Shown here piece by piece: positions 1 to 11,928 of a DNA stretch of 64,000 nucleotides (its first letter is position 1; the number at the start of each line of letters is the position of its first letter). A program made the position numbers and the translations under genes. The stretch is from Neopestalotiopsis rosae (lineage: Eukaryota > Ascomycota > Sordariomycetes > Amphisphaeriales > Sporocadaceae), in the NCBI GenBank assembly GCA_023078685.1, contig JALGAS010000002.1:5828001-5892000 (forward strand), in the 5' to 3' direction. The notes beneath the pieces were generated by a model. It was not told the DNA's origin and searched no databases. It saw only the letters and a program-made list of their open reading frames with translations.

Positions 1-1186
1 CCTCAAGCACAGCTGTGGCAAACTCGGCAATATCATTGATAAAAGTCTTGTCGTAGAGCGCAAAAGCATCCGGGGTCGACGCCGTGCGCACACCGTACTC
101 GTCGCGAATCTCGACGCGGTTCAGCGTCGAGTTGCCGTTGATGACCGAGTGACCCTTGGTGCCGCAGACGCGGGTGGCGGCCTCGAAGCCGTTGGTAATG
201 GTGCGGCTCAGGGTCACTTGCAGGATCTTACCGTTGGCAAACTCGACTAGGCCCCAGGCGTTGTCGGCGTCGCCGAATTTGGCGAGGTCGCCATATACCG
301 CTTGTTGGCCAAAGGCGACTACGCGGTTGATTTGCTTCTTGGGGTTGGGAATGTTCTTGTCCACGTCGAGAAAGTACCGGCCCACGTCAATCTAAATGTC
401 AAATCAGCACAAAAAAAAAACAGTCTCATGGCGGCAAGACGTACAAGGTGAATACCGGCATCCACAAAGATTCCACCAGATTGCTGAGAAAATGTCACGT
501 AGAAAGCTATTAGGGCCATCAGTCGAACAGTTCACATCATAGACTAGGACTTTTGGCGAACTCACCATTCTTATCCTGAGGATCCAAGCAGGAAGCTTCG
601 ACTGCATGAATCTCGCCCAATTGACCGTTTTCCACCATTGCCTTTGTGGCACGGTAAGAATCATCATCTAAAGTCTGTCAGCTTCATGGCAATATCGTCA
701 AAGTCAGCGGACATGGCTTACATCGTCGCGAGAATGGCAGTAAGAATTTGAGGTGAGGTTTGGAGGCAGATTTTGCCACAACCTCCTCGGTCGTAATGAT
801 GTCCACTGAAATAGGCTTTTCGCACATGACATGCTTCAATCATGGTCAGTATTATTGAACCTGACACACGCATCAGAAGTGACAGGGAGCAAAGCGCATA
901 CCAAATCCAAGTCGAGGGCTAGACATATCAACGGAGCGTGGGTAGCGGTCGCCGTGGAGATCAAGACAGCTTGTGCACCACTGTTTTTCAGGCAGTCCTC
1001 TGGCGTCGCAAAGAACTTGACCGAAGGCGGGAGATTGGCGGCAGCCCATGCATCGGCTCCGAGCTTGGTGTCGCACACGGCCACGAGCTCGATGCGCGGT
1101 TGCTCAAAGGCGAGGATTTTGGCGCGGAGCGCACCAAGACGGCCGAGACCGAGGAGGCAGAGCTTGAGACGGGGTACTACGGCCAT
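1..1186 (-). CDS. Gfo/Idh/MocA-family NAD(P)-dependent oxidoreductase (inositol 2-dehydrogenase-like), C-terminus outside window
   Basis: The start ATG is at 1186 and the reading frame runs off the left edge, so the C-terminus is missing. Exon 1 (1186–902) encodes an N-terminal Rossmann start with the GLGRLGA glycine motif, followed by VCDTKLGA. A 68-nt intron (834–901) joins to HVMCEKP, the family's conserved EKP motif with the catalytic-site lysine. Further exons encode SKPHLKF, the EASCLDPQDKN strand, GGIFVDAGIH with the conserved His, and VGRYFLD, followed by the C-terminal sheet domain in the last ~390 bases (ATRVCGTKGH, LYDKTFIND). This order matches inositol or scyllo-inositol dehydrogenases and related sugar dehydrogenases. 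The exact substrate cannot be told. Introns are short and canonical, and I see no disruption in the visible part. It is divergent from the aldo/keto reductase at 1949. Confidence 0.85.
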
Positions 1187-1948
1187 GGTGGGGAGTTTAG
1201 GAGTTGGGTATTAGGCGTAGCAAAAGAGGTGTGTCTTGAGATTTACAATGAGGCCCTTCGACAAAGACTTCGTGAATGTGATGCATATTTGTGAATACAT
1301 GTATCTTGCATTCAGTGTATAGGCGCTTCGCTGTAGTTGGATCCATATCCAATGGCTTCACTAACACGGCGGGCAGAGTTACCCCCCGAGGACCCCCGTC
1401 GCACTATACAAGTCGGAGGTGGGCGAAATTTCCCCTTCAGGTTTGCCAGTGTGCACGCTCGATAGCAGCAATTCTCCCCGCTGGGCTTGCCACTACGAGC
1501 GGCTCGTTCAGGTCAGTGGATTTGCGGGGTTAGTGAACGTCTTGGCGGGGTCTCAAGTCGTGTCAGGTGTCTTTAATTGACGGCGTTCATCGGAGACTCG
1601 GAGATTCTATTCAATTGATGCAGAGATTCATTCTGTACTGACGGACTATTATGACGGAATGAGTGTCCAGGTGAGGAAATTCGCTGGATTGGGGAACCAA
1701 CTCCCAGGTACCGGGTAATAATCCACTAAAGCTAGGAGCTAAGTGGTGCGGAGGTGATGGGGTAAACTGGCTCAGTAAACAGACTATTGCATCGTCATAC
1801 CCTTGTGATAGTCATATAGTGCCAGAAAAGTTATCCATCTCTTCAAGTTTGATTTCATTTGGTTTCTCTTGAATCCTGTTCAACCTTTCGTCTTTTCTTC
1901 AATTGAAGAGTTATCAATATCAACCTCCACATATCATAAAGTGTTACC
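1187..1948. other. Intergenic, divergent promoter region
   Basis: This 762-base gap separates the two divergent start codons at 1186 (minus) and 1949 (plus), so it must hold both promoters. No convincing coding sequence, RNA gene or repeat was seen. Confidence 0.6.
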
Positions 1949-3188
1949 ATGTCTACTACGCCTTCATTCAAGCTTAACACTGGAGCGGAGATTCCTGCCG
2001 TGGGTCTTGGTGAGCAACTGGTGGCCTCCTCAACTTTGGAGACTTGCACAACTAATATGTTTTGCTTGCCGTAGGAACATGGCGGTCCGAACCTGGTGAA
2101 GTGCGCAAAGCAGTCGCGCACGCTCTCAAGGATGGCTATCGACACATTGACGCAGCGCTGTAAGTTGCGATCGCACTCACTGGCACACGTCTAGCAATCC
2201 AGAACTGCCCTACTGACGCGCTTCCGCAGGATTTACGGAAACGAGCACGAAGTCGGCCAAGGTATCAAGGACAGCGGCATTCCACGCAAAGACATTTTCA
2301 TCACGAGCAAGCTGTGGAACACACACCAAAAAAACGCCAAGGAGGGCCTGCAAAAGACTCTGGATGCCCTTGGCACTGATTATCTCGACCTCTACGTAAG
2401 AAAATGAAGGACTGGAAAATCTGTGATAACGATTGCTAATTAAAAATAGCTTATTCATTGGCCCGTCCGTCTTGTACCTGTAAGTGCCAACATAATACCA
2501 AATTCCGGCGTGCCATTACTGACAAATCCCAACAGAATGAGACAAGCGACCTCCTGCCCGTAAACCCCGACGGATCCCGCTCAGTAGACAGATCCTGGGA
2601 TCAAGGTGAGACATGGCGCCAAATGGAAGAGCTCTACAAGTCGGGCACAGTCAAGGCCATTGGCGTCGCCAACTGGTCCATTGACTACCTGGAGAAGCTG
2701 CGCAAGACCTGGACGATTGTGCCCGCCGTGAACCAGGTGGAGCTGCACCCCTACCTGCCACAGCACGAGCTGCGGGAGTATTGCGAGAAGCTTGGTATCT
2801 TGATTGAGGCGTACTCGCCTCTGGGGTCCGCCGGTAAGCATTGAGTTTGTCCACGATCAAAATCTTCCAGGCAATCAAGCTGACAATTCCATGCCCAGGT
2901 GCTCCCCTCATGTCCGACACGGAAATCCAACAAATCGCAGAAAAGCACAACGTCTCGGCCGCGACCATCCTCATCAGCTACCACACCAACAAGGGCGTAG
3001 TCGCGCTGCCAAAGTCGGTCAGCGAGAAGCGCATCTCGGACAACAGGAAACTCGTCCAGCTCAGCAAGGAGGAGCTGGCACTGCTGGACGGTCTGGCGGC
3101 GCAGGGCAAGGCCAAGCGCATCAACACGCCCTTGTGGGGATTCGATCTTGGTTTTGCCGACTGGTATGGCCCGGTAGAGGCCAAGTAG
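1949..3188 (+). CDS. Aldo/keto reductase (GCY1/GLD1-like)
   Basis: Six exons (1949–2009, 2075–2159, 2230–2395, 2450–2479, 2536–2833, 2899–3188) sum to 930 nt and give a 309-residue protein of normal family length. The catalytic tetrad is complete: Asp46 in HIDAA, Tyr51 in YGNE, Lys76 in SKLWN and His107 in IHWP. The NADPH-binding end shows [11 protein letters not shown]. The family forms a (beta/alpha)8 barrel and reduces carbonyls with NADPH. The closest themes are fungal glycerol, galacturonate or glyceraldehyde reductases, but the substrate is not settled by sequence. The fourth exon is only 30 nt. The enzyme is probably cytosolic, as no targeting sequence is visible. It lies next to an FAD monooxygenase on the same strand and could serve the same oxidative pathway, which is inference only. 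Confidence 0.93.
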
Positions 3189-4153
3189 AGTTAATTCATG
3201 AGTTATGACGGCGCTGCGAAAATATAAGACACTAGAGAATCTGGATAGAATACCATTGTCAATCACATAAACATTCACAAAAACAAATCATTGAACAAAT
3301 CATGAATGCAGCTGCAGCTACTAAAATGACTAAAGACTGAGTTCACGAGGAGACAAATGATGCATGTTATTATGTACCTTTGGCTGGTTTGACTATCTTT
3401 GGGTATCATCCATGAAAGTAGGACCGATAGATAAAATTCACGTTGTAGATTCTAGCAAATGGCATATGGATCGAAATCAAAATTTACTGCTCATCACACG
3501 CGATTTGCACCACTTGTCGTCCTGGTTGTAGACATACTTCTTACTTGCAGCGCAGGCTTGCTGCAATGGGCGAAACAGGAAATATTTTCTCACGAGGCGA
3601 TTAGACCAAGTTGGCGAAACATTGGTGTAAACTGACACGTTCACTGCTACTGCTAAATCACCTCCCCAATTTTCAGGTCTCAGCGTCTTTCCCCGCACAA
3701 ACTGACTCTTGTACCCGACGTGGGGTAACACCATGGTCAACTTTAGTGACTGGAGTAAATAGTGAAGGCCTCATAGTCCACCCCGCATTAGCAGCCAGTT
3801 CTTTTCCTCCAAGCGGGGAAAATTACTCCATTGACTGTCGCTCGCGTGACTATTCTGACTGGGCATCAATTGCCTCCTTCGTAGAAGCCTAGATAATTCT
3901 CCAGGGGGGCTCACAGCTGAACTATATGATACATGTGGAAATTCTCCCCATCTGGAAAACCCCACCAAGTCCTCTGCGCTTGGCGTCTAGGGATCTGGCG
4001 ATTTTCGAGGCTATAGTCCGATACGATGGGTGATGCCAGTCTTGGTGGCGGTGCGGCAACGACAATTGCGACGCCTATGAAAGCGAGCAATGTCGCGCTC
4101 CAAATCATCATGCAATCTTCCAAATCAACTCTCATTACTTGCAAGCTTCACAA
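3189..4153. other. Intergenic
   Basis: This 965-base gap precedes the FAD monooxygenase. Short open frames on both strands lack codon bias, introns or homology that I recognise. Nothing specific was seen. Confidence 0.5.
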
Positions 4154-6201
4154 ATGGCGCCCTCCACCATTACCGAGCACATTGATGATGTCGCGGCCCT
4201 CAAGGCCAGGGCGTCGTCCAAGTTGGCCGAGGTAAACGGCACGAGCGAACGTCCTCCAGTCGCAGATGATTACATGTACGACTTCAAATTCAACCATGCC
4301 CTGCCCACCACAGATGTTCTTGGCATAAGAATTCCCCAAGACTGCAATACACAGCTGGAGGCAGAGGGCGTCGTCAAGAGACTGTCTGAGGCCCTAGGGG
4401 CTGGAGATCCCAAGGCCTTTACGGACCTCTTTCTCGAGTATGGTATGATTTCCCATCTCCAACGGCCGTCGCGAGTTGAAGCGAAAAGACTAGAACTGAC
4501 TAAAATAGGTGTATGGCGCGACAAGCTCTCCTTTACTTGGGACCAGAGAACATTCAACTTCCGCCCGGCCATTTTGAAGGCTGCCCAAGACCTTCTTCCC
4601 ACGACCAAGGCCTACAACTTTGCCTTCCTCAAACCGGCTCCCTCGATCGAACGCCCTTACGATGACTTTGAGCTGTTGCAATTTGTTGTGTCATTTGAGA
4701 CAGATCTGGTTGTCGCTTCGGCCGTCGTCAAGGCTGTCTTCACGCAAGATGATTGGAAGATTTATACAATGCATACAGTTGCTGAGCAACTCAAGCAATG
4801 CCCAGAGCGCGCGCCGGCTGATGGCCATATGACTGGAACAACTAGTTGGGAAGCACAGCGCGCGGCCGAAGTTAATGCGGCTGAGCCAGAGGTACTGATT
4901 ATTGGTGGCGGCCAAAAGTAATGTTTACTCTTTAGGAAGACTTGATCCCGTGCAAATCATACTAACAGACCAACAGTGGACTCGCCTTAGCTGCACGGTG
5001 CAAAGCAATCAACCTCAATTGTCTGGTCATTGACCGCGACGAAGAGGTCGGAGATGTGTGGAAGAAGCGTTATGAGTACCTCTCTCTCCACTTCCCCCAT
5101 TGGGCAGATGACCTGCCGTACTTTCGATACCCCAAGCATTGGCCCACATACACGCCCGCCCAAAAACAAGGCATCTACATGGAGTGGTACGCGTCTGCTC
5201 TGGAACTGAATGTCTGGACCAAGTCAACGGTCATCGAAGCCGAGCAGGACGAACAAGGCGGATGGACGGTCTCAATTAACAAGGGCGGCAAGGAAACCAG
5301 GACCGTGCATCCCAAGCATGTCGTAATGGCCACTTCGCTCTGCGGTGTGCCGTATCTACCTGACATTCCTGGCATGGACCAGTTCAAGGGAGGAGAGATT
5401 CGTCATTCCTCTACTCACGATAGCTCCCGTGACTTTGTCGGCAAGAAGGTATGTGTGGTGGGTACCTCTTCCTCTGGCTTCGACACTGCTTTCGATTGCT
5501 CCCGCCGAGGCATCGACGTGACTCTGTTGCAGCGCTCGCCCACGTACGTCATGTCGCTCACACACTCTGTACCTCGAATGCTTGGTGGTTTCGGCCCTGA
5601 TGCTAAGGGGCACCGTCGCGATCCAGAGGAGCACGATCGCATCTTCTTTTCCACTCCGGTTGGGCCTGGCGAGGAACTCAGTCGACGCATGGCGGAGAAG
5701 CTCGAAGATCTCGATAGGCCTATGCTCGACGCACTCAATGCTAGAGGCTTGAGAACATGGCGTGGCCAGAGAGGGACAGGAAACAGTACGCTCGGCCAGA
5801 CGCGGAACGGCGGGTTCTACTTCGATGCTGGCGCCTGTGAGCACATCATCAATGGAAAGATCAAGGTCGAGCCGGGCTACATTGAGCGATTCACTGAGAA
5901 CAAAGTCATACTCAGCGGCGGCCGGGAACGCGACTTTGATCTGATCGTATTCGCAACCGGGTTCTCGAACCTGAATGACTCCATCCGTGATACTCTTGGC
6001 CCCAAGGTTTCTAACAGCGTTGGTCCAGTGTGGGGAATTGATGAGGAGGGCGAGTTCAAAAGTGCCTTCAGGGAGACAGGAGTGCCGAATCTCTGGATAA
6101 TGGTTGGGTTCTTGCCAATGACTCGTTTCCAATCAAAGGTGCTTGCTCTGCGACTAAAGGCACTAACGGAAGGCATCTCGCCTCCTCCATACAAGGTATG
6201 A
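4154..6201 (+). CDS. Flavin-containing monooxygenase with N-terminal extension
   Basis: Exons 4154–4442, 4509–4917 and 4977–6201 sum to 1923 nt (640 residues). The 66-nt intron 1 and 59-nt intron 2 are canonical. Residues ~1–220 form an extension with a SnoaL/NTF2-like feel (ALGAGDPKAFTDLF, VWRD). Then come the FAD dinucleotide motif GGGQNG (229–234, split by intron 2), a second Rossmann motif GTSSSG (~395–400) for NADPH, and the FATGF motif (~557). These are the marks of class B flavoprotein monooxygenases of the YUCCA/Baeyer–Villiger-like group. The extended architecture is known in fungal and bacterial homologues. Substrate is unknown; such enzymes insert oxygen into ketones, amines or sulfides. 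It is convergent with the Zn2Cys6 regulator at 6297–8155. A stretch of 15 in-frame nt precedes the ATG, but TTG starts are not expected in fungi. Confidence 0.9.
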
Positions 6202-6296
6202 AAATGGGGAGATGACTTGGAATACATAGAATCAACAGAGATGTGATAAGCTCCTACTCCTGATGGTGTCCCCAGGCTGTGAATGTTTCGTGATTT

Positions 6297-8155
6297 TCAA
6301 TCGTCCTCCATATTTTCTCTCCATTGTTGTTGCAGAGATCGAAGGAGCACCGAGGTCTCCCAGCCGGAGAACTGGCGCCACTTCTCTAAGAAGTCGAGCG
6401 CAGCCGCTTGATCTGCCGGATGCTGTAGATAGGCACCCCATACCGCCAAACAGTGCCTCGCAGTAAACCAGGTATTTTGGGCCCGCTCGTTGGAAGTAGC
6501 GATTCCCAGTACCATGAATAGATGATGACGAATTCTTCGCGCTGTCGCTCTGCTTTCGGCAAGGTATGCATGAGTGTGTACAACCTCTCGCGGCCTCACT
6601 GCATTGAGCACGATCCGAGCTATGTGGTAATATTGTAAACCAACCGCGTGATATGGCAGCAGCATCCACACCTCTGGAAAGCACCGACCTTCTAGACGTG
6701 ATCGTGGTTGAACGTGTATGGGCTGGTAAGAGGCTGGTTTGCACTTGTCCCAGTCTGCGATTTCGGCTTCGGATAGTGTCAGAAAGGAGGAGTCCCTAGG
6801 TTCACAGAAGGCTCTTTTCAGAAGGAATGCAAGGTTCAAGATTGACTTGCTCGCCCAGGAATAGTCATCATTGCGACGTATTGAGACACAATCAGGAAAA
6901 CTATCAAGCGGCGTCTTAATTGGCGTTTGCGTCGTTAACGAGATATAAATGTCTTCCCTCAAGCATAGCCAGCACGCAGCTTCGCCGACTCCGCCAATGG
7001 TCGCAAATTCGGGAACCATATTCAAGATGCGAGACGTGCCTTCCAAATGGAAGCGATTATCTTGTTCTACTCGTCGTTAGCTTCGATGTATTGGATCCAC
7101 TAAACAAATCTTTTCCAAAACGTGCATGGAAACCACGCCGCTCATGAAGCAAATCCAACAACCATCCAGTCTGGGAGAATGAGGTGAGAGAATTCAAGAT
7201 TCAGCCATCGCTTGGGACCGTGAAGAGAAGGTATCAAGACGATTGAAAACGCATAGATTGACTGACCATCCATTTCCTCATTCTGTCTCAATAAAGCAAC
7301 AGCGGTCAAGATGCTTTTGGTGATCTTTTGACCACCGGACATGGCGGGTATGAGAAGCTGGAGACATCGAGTTTGATAGTCTAAAGCTATAGCATTGCCG
7401 TCTTCAATCTGATCTCGGTAGTAATGGCGAGCCGAAAAGGCGCAGACGGCGTTCCGGATTATAAGATCCGTCAACGCTAGCTTTGACACAACAGTTTCAA
7501 ATGTTCGAAAAGGATCTGCGATGTCTGTCCATTGGGCCATGCAGTCTGTGAAGTTGCGAATGAGGAGTGCCTCGGTTGGGCTTAGAGGTGGACAATTATC
7601 CGATGTGTGTTCATCTCGAGGCGAGGGCTGTGCTATGAAGGGTTCCGACAAGGGCGATGTGTCGTCCATTGAATACTCTAGTGACGCAGAACCTTCCGGG
7701 AATTCGGAGACATGATGTCTGTCATTCAAGTTGCTCCTCGAGACATGGTTTGTTGATATGCTCTGACTGGAGTGCGCCGGTGAGATGGCGGATGAAAGCT
7801 GTCTGCCGGCTTGAGGTGGAGGCAGTTCTTCCTCCGTGTGATAACTGGCGCGCAACTCCGGTCCTTCGTCGTAGAATTGCGCCGGCCCCTGGGGGATCGG
7901 ACACGGGCGCCATAAACGTGCGGAAGCGCGGGACAAGGCCTTTTGCATCGGGTGGTAACGGAACTTGAGTGATGACTGGCGCACGCACGTAATGCCGGCA
8001 TCCTTGCATTGTTGACAGCCATCCTCCTGAAAGTCGCACTTCCGGTGACGGATTTTGCAGTGCTGGCAGACTTGGGCCGTCGGTTTGATGACGGCACCCT
8101 CGTGATGCTCACCCGTGGCTGGCATGCTCGCAGGCGAGGCTGCCGTGAAGCGCAT
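6297..8155 (-). CDS. Zn2Cys6 fungal-specific transcription factor
   Basis: Exons 8155–7267 and 7069–6297 sum to 1662 nt (553 residues). The N-terminal binuclear zinc cluster is complete: Cys30, 33, 40, 47, 50 and 57 in CX2CX6CX6CX2CX6C spacing, with the basic segment KIRHRKC. A proline/serine-rich linker leads to a fungal-specific middle domain (ALLRQNEEMD, then HLEGTSRIL and AACWLCLREDIY). The 197-nt intron joins EEMD to EQDNRFHLEG. Its acceptor (7070) was chosen because it restores this family-conserved junction and leaves the upstream CTAAC as branch point. The protein is expected in the nucleus as a pathway regulator. It sits between the FAD monooxygenase and the P450, which makes it a candidate regulator of them. 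An internal ATG at residue 11 is an alternative start. Confidence 0.9.
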
Positions 8156-8721
8156 GGAAGTCGGTCGGGCAGAATGAGCAGGTTAAAAGGCGCGTAAGCT
8201 CAATCATCTACGACCACGTGGGTGGCCATGGCCATTTTGGACAGAGCTCAGTGAAGCAAGTACCTTGATTGACATCGCAGGCACCGGTTCAGAAGATTGT
8301 TCTGCCAGCATGCGCCTTCCCCGCGATCCCCCCTGCACCATGCTATTTAGCGCAGACCCGGGTACGCTATGACGCCCTAACGATGGATCGACTTGCGGAC
8401 TGACTTGCCGACTGGATAATACTCAAGAGTACATAATTAGGTGGGCTGCACATCTGGAGAATTTCATCAAATGGAAACAATACTTCAGACTATGCAAGTG
8501 TGAATCTTTTAGGTTATTGAATTTCACGAATTTTTTGGTACCGAGCTTGAATACCCAAGGCAATCAGAAAGCCACCGGATTGGGCTTGTACGTTTAGTAC
8601 TCTGTACAGCATACGAGAACCCCACTACAGAGCGTGATCCTCCCACACTTTTTCTTTCTGTGTTTCCATTCAAGTTGCGCAAAGCCATAGATCCCTTTGT
8701 AGCGTATTGAAGACTTGTCAT
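8156..8721. other. Intergenic (promoter of the Zn2Cys6 gene, 3' end of the P450)
   Basis: The gap is 566 bases. It contains the upstream region of the minus-strand regulator and the 3' flank of the P450. No further gene is seen. Confidence 0.5.
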
Positions 8722-10502
8722 TTACTTCTCACGCAGCGAAACCTTGACCGAAAAGTTGGTTGGCTTCACGAACCAGTAAGTCCGAGTCGACCAGGTAGAG
8801 GAGGGCCCCGACAGCTCTTCCGCAAGCTCAAAGTCGTAATCGCGAACCAAGCGCGGAATGAGCTTTGACATTTCCAACATTGAGATGTGACGGCCAATAC
8901 AGGTTCTTGCGCCAAGTCCAAACTAGAGTAGTAAGCAGTTAGCAATGCATTGGAGTAATTGACCGGAGTATTGAAATAAGTTTGAGTGTCACTTACTGGA
9001 ACCCAGTGAGTGTTCATGGAGGCAAGCTTGCGGGTATCTTCCGTGAACCACCTTTCTGGGCGGAATTCGTCGGCGTCCTCGCCCCAAACTACTGGGTTAC
9101 GATGCTCCACCCAACTGTTGATTCCGACAATCGACTGGACAATCGCGTCAGTATATGAGGCTGAGTGGTATCAAGTAAGCAGTACTCACATTTTCTGGGA
9201 AAAGCTTTCCGCCAATAACGGCACCACCCTCTGGCACGACTCTCTCCAATGGCAAACCCGTGGCAGGGTGCATTCGAAGTGCCTCCTTGATAACTGCCTG
9301 GAGATATGGCATTTCCTGGCTTTCCTTGAAGGTTATATAATTGCTCGAGATTGTGCCTGCATTTTGCAGCTCGCTGATTTCGTCGCGAAGCTTTTGGAGA
9401 CATGCTGGATTCTTGAGCAAGTAGTAGACAATGGCCGAAAGCGAAATGGCCGTCGTGTCGGAGCCAGCGACCATATTCTGGGCGCAACCAGCGGCGATGT
9501 GGTAGCGGGTAAAGGTGTCAGGGTTCTTGGTGTGCGAGATGAAGAACTTTGTCAAGAAGTCGGTTGCCGTAACCTTGCCATCCACGGCAGTAGCATCAAC
9601 TGAGCCCGCTTCTTCGTCTTTGGTCATCACCTTTGCATCGGCCTGGTGTCTATCCATACAATCCTGAGTGAAAGCCTCCACGTATGCCCGACCCGTTCTC
9701 TTTGAGCCGGCCAAGTACTTCTTGACAGCTAATAGGTACGGGTGTAGGGACGCGTAGACACCAGTCATTGTAGCATAGCCGAGGAAGCCCTCTAGTGCAC
9801 CAATGACATTACCAATGTCGAGTCCTTGGTCCAAGAACCCCAATCGCTTGGAGTAAGTAATGGCGCCAATTACATCAAAAGCGTAACACTGCATCCAGTG
9901 TCCCATGTTCATGGGCACACGAGCCTCTGCCAGCTCATTCAGCCGAGTGCAGTAGAGATCGGCGCAGTCATTGACATGAGGCTCGTAGTTGATCAATGAG
10001 CTCATGCTGTACGTATTCTGATATAGTCGTCGGTTTGCAGCGTGTCTCCGGATGTTCCGGTCCGCAAAGAGCGTCCACACCTCGGGACTCTTCCAAGAAT
10101 CGTACCATGACGACTTTTCAAACGATGTTCCGTGCCAGTAAATCGCTTTGCTTGCGTCTAGAGAGTTGAAGCTGTATCGATTCGGACCATAACGTACAAT
10201 TGCACCTGAAAGAACAAGTCAGCATTAAGGATATGGTTCGGCAACCACAGCCAACGGCTAGATATGCGTTCGTTGTAGATGTACCAATATCACATACCAT
10301 ATTTCTTGTGAAGGTTCTGGTTCGTGACCTCAAAGTCACCACGGCGCAAATGATACCAGTACCACAGATTTGTGAATCGAGCTATGAATGGTCCTGGAAC
10401 GGACCGCAGGGGAGATGCTAAATGCTGATAGAGTGTAAAAAGAACATAAAGAACAAGACTGTAGCCAGCCAAAGCCAAAGCTGAAGTAGTGAGTATAGCC
10501 AT
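8722..10502 (-). CDS. Cytochrome P450 (pisatin demethylase-like)
   Basis: Exons 10502–10298, 10205–9190, 9134–8997 and 8922–8722 sum to 1560 nt (519 residues), a normal P450 length. The N-terminus has a hydrophobic ER anchor (SALALAGYSLVLYVLF) followed by the Pro-rich hinge SVPGPFIARF. The I-helix has AGSDTT, the K-helix EALR lies at 376–379, the PERF-type segment is FRPERW, and the haem loop is FGLGARTCIG with the axial Cys at ~461. All four exon junctions are canonical and in phase. It resembles the CYP57/pisatin-demethylase group of fungal P450s that hydroxylate or demethylate xenobiotics and secondary metabolites, though substrate is not predictable. It lies upstream of, and on the same strand as, the Zn2Cys6 regulator. 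Confidence 0.93.
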
Positions 10503-11928
10503 TTCGATTAAAAAAGACTACATGTCCTGAAAAAGCGTAAATCGAGAGCACGACAGAGCGCAAGCTATTTTAAGTCAACTCTCCGACCCCATGACCTCAC
10601 ATGGCGGTATTGAAAGGAGTACTATTTAGGTTGCATTTAGCGGAGAGATTCCGGGGCGGAATTTGGGGAAACGCGGGGTACCTGGCCGGCTGTTCCACAC
10701 GGCACCCAATAGACAGACATAGATCGGGAAGTTGGACAATTCACAGAGAAATATATAATATATACCTTTGTATTACTCGCGATTTCGCGCCTTCGCTACT
10801 TCGCGGTTGAGTCGTGCATTGTATGTTGGCTCGTTTGTGGAAAAAGCTTTGACTGTGAGCATTGCTTGTGTCTACCTCGGTAGTTCCAATAGTGTTATCT
10901 TGGATTGATGTGCGATTGGTGCGAGAACCGGGCCTGTAATGGCAAAGCGAAGCATTCGTTTATCTTCCATCCGCATGCTTTTTGAATGTCCTGCGAAACT
11001 TCGGAGAGGATCAATAAACAACAGAACGAGCTCTTGACCGCAATGGAATAGCACAAGTATTCGTCAACGCTCAGCTCAGCGTGTGCTGTCAACTACACTA
11101 ACCGCATATAAGCCTAGACTTTGCGCACGGGCGCTAAATGGTAATGTGGTCGAAAGTTCAGAGAGTCTGACTTCAGTGGCGACTTGGATGAAAGAAAAGT
11201 GCATTGTATCACTGATTTATTATGACATGTTTGATTTGCATGCTTCAGGTTGATGGTCCATTTTCGTTCCAATCTTGGGTATTTACTTGTTGTTTGTTAG
11301 ACACCTAACCTTAGGTGACTTTGGGCGGCGATTGGGTGGTATTGCGAAGACCTTTGTTCAGCAAGTATAGCATAGTTTATCAGCATCGCCGCACTTCTAC
11401 TCTACATTGTAGATGTCCTCAAAACTCTATAGCAGTCTGGACCTTCATGGTAGCATAAAATTTTCAAGTATCTAGGAATATTTGTACTGCCAAATTGCGC
11501 GACCACGTTCGGTTGCACCAACTTGGAAAGCAGCCGGGTCATACTGCGCTATAGCCAACTGGAGTCTGGCCCGAGACTACACTACAGAGGGGCCAAGATC
11601 CGGTGCTACCTGCACCGAGGCGTCAAATAAGTGGGAAATATGGTCGGAAATTAAACACATCCCCACACACAAAACCTGCAGGAACAACACCGACAATTCT
11701 TATCGCTATATCTGAGATGATGTTGTCGGGTGCTGCCGATATCAGTGACAACCATACCAGAATGACTTGACGATTGACTACTTGTTTTCAATCCATAATA
11801 CCGCCCCGTAGATAATCTGCGCTATAGATGTGAAGTTTCAGCACTTGAATCCCCAAAAAGATCGTTGAAGTCCACCGCAACATTGCCAATGGTAGCGAAC
11901 TCAATCCAGTTTGACTTGTACCCTTAAA
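10503..11928. other. Long intergenic region (promoters of P450 and carboxylesterase)
   Basis: This 1.4-kb gap lies between divergent genes. It contains a short perfect hairpin at 11302–11317 (arms CACCTAA/TTAGGTG around CC) and an AT-rich stretch near 10752–10765. Short open frames here have no recognisable features and I do not call them. Confidence 0.5.

Noticed and set aside
831..1294. Plus-strand frames opposite the Gfo/Idh/MocA gene
   Set aside because: They mirror the minus-strand coding exon that carries the Rossmann and EKP motifs.
5356..6132. 258-codon open frame antisense to the FAD monooxygenase
   Set aside because: It is the shadow of a strongly supported coding exon with FMO motifs; it has no family features of its own.
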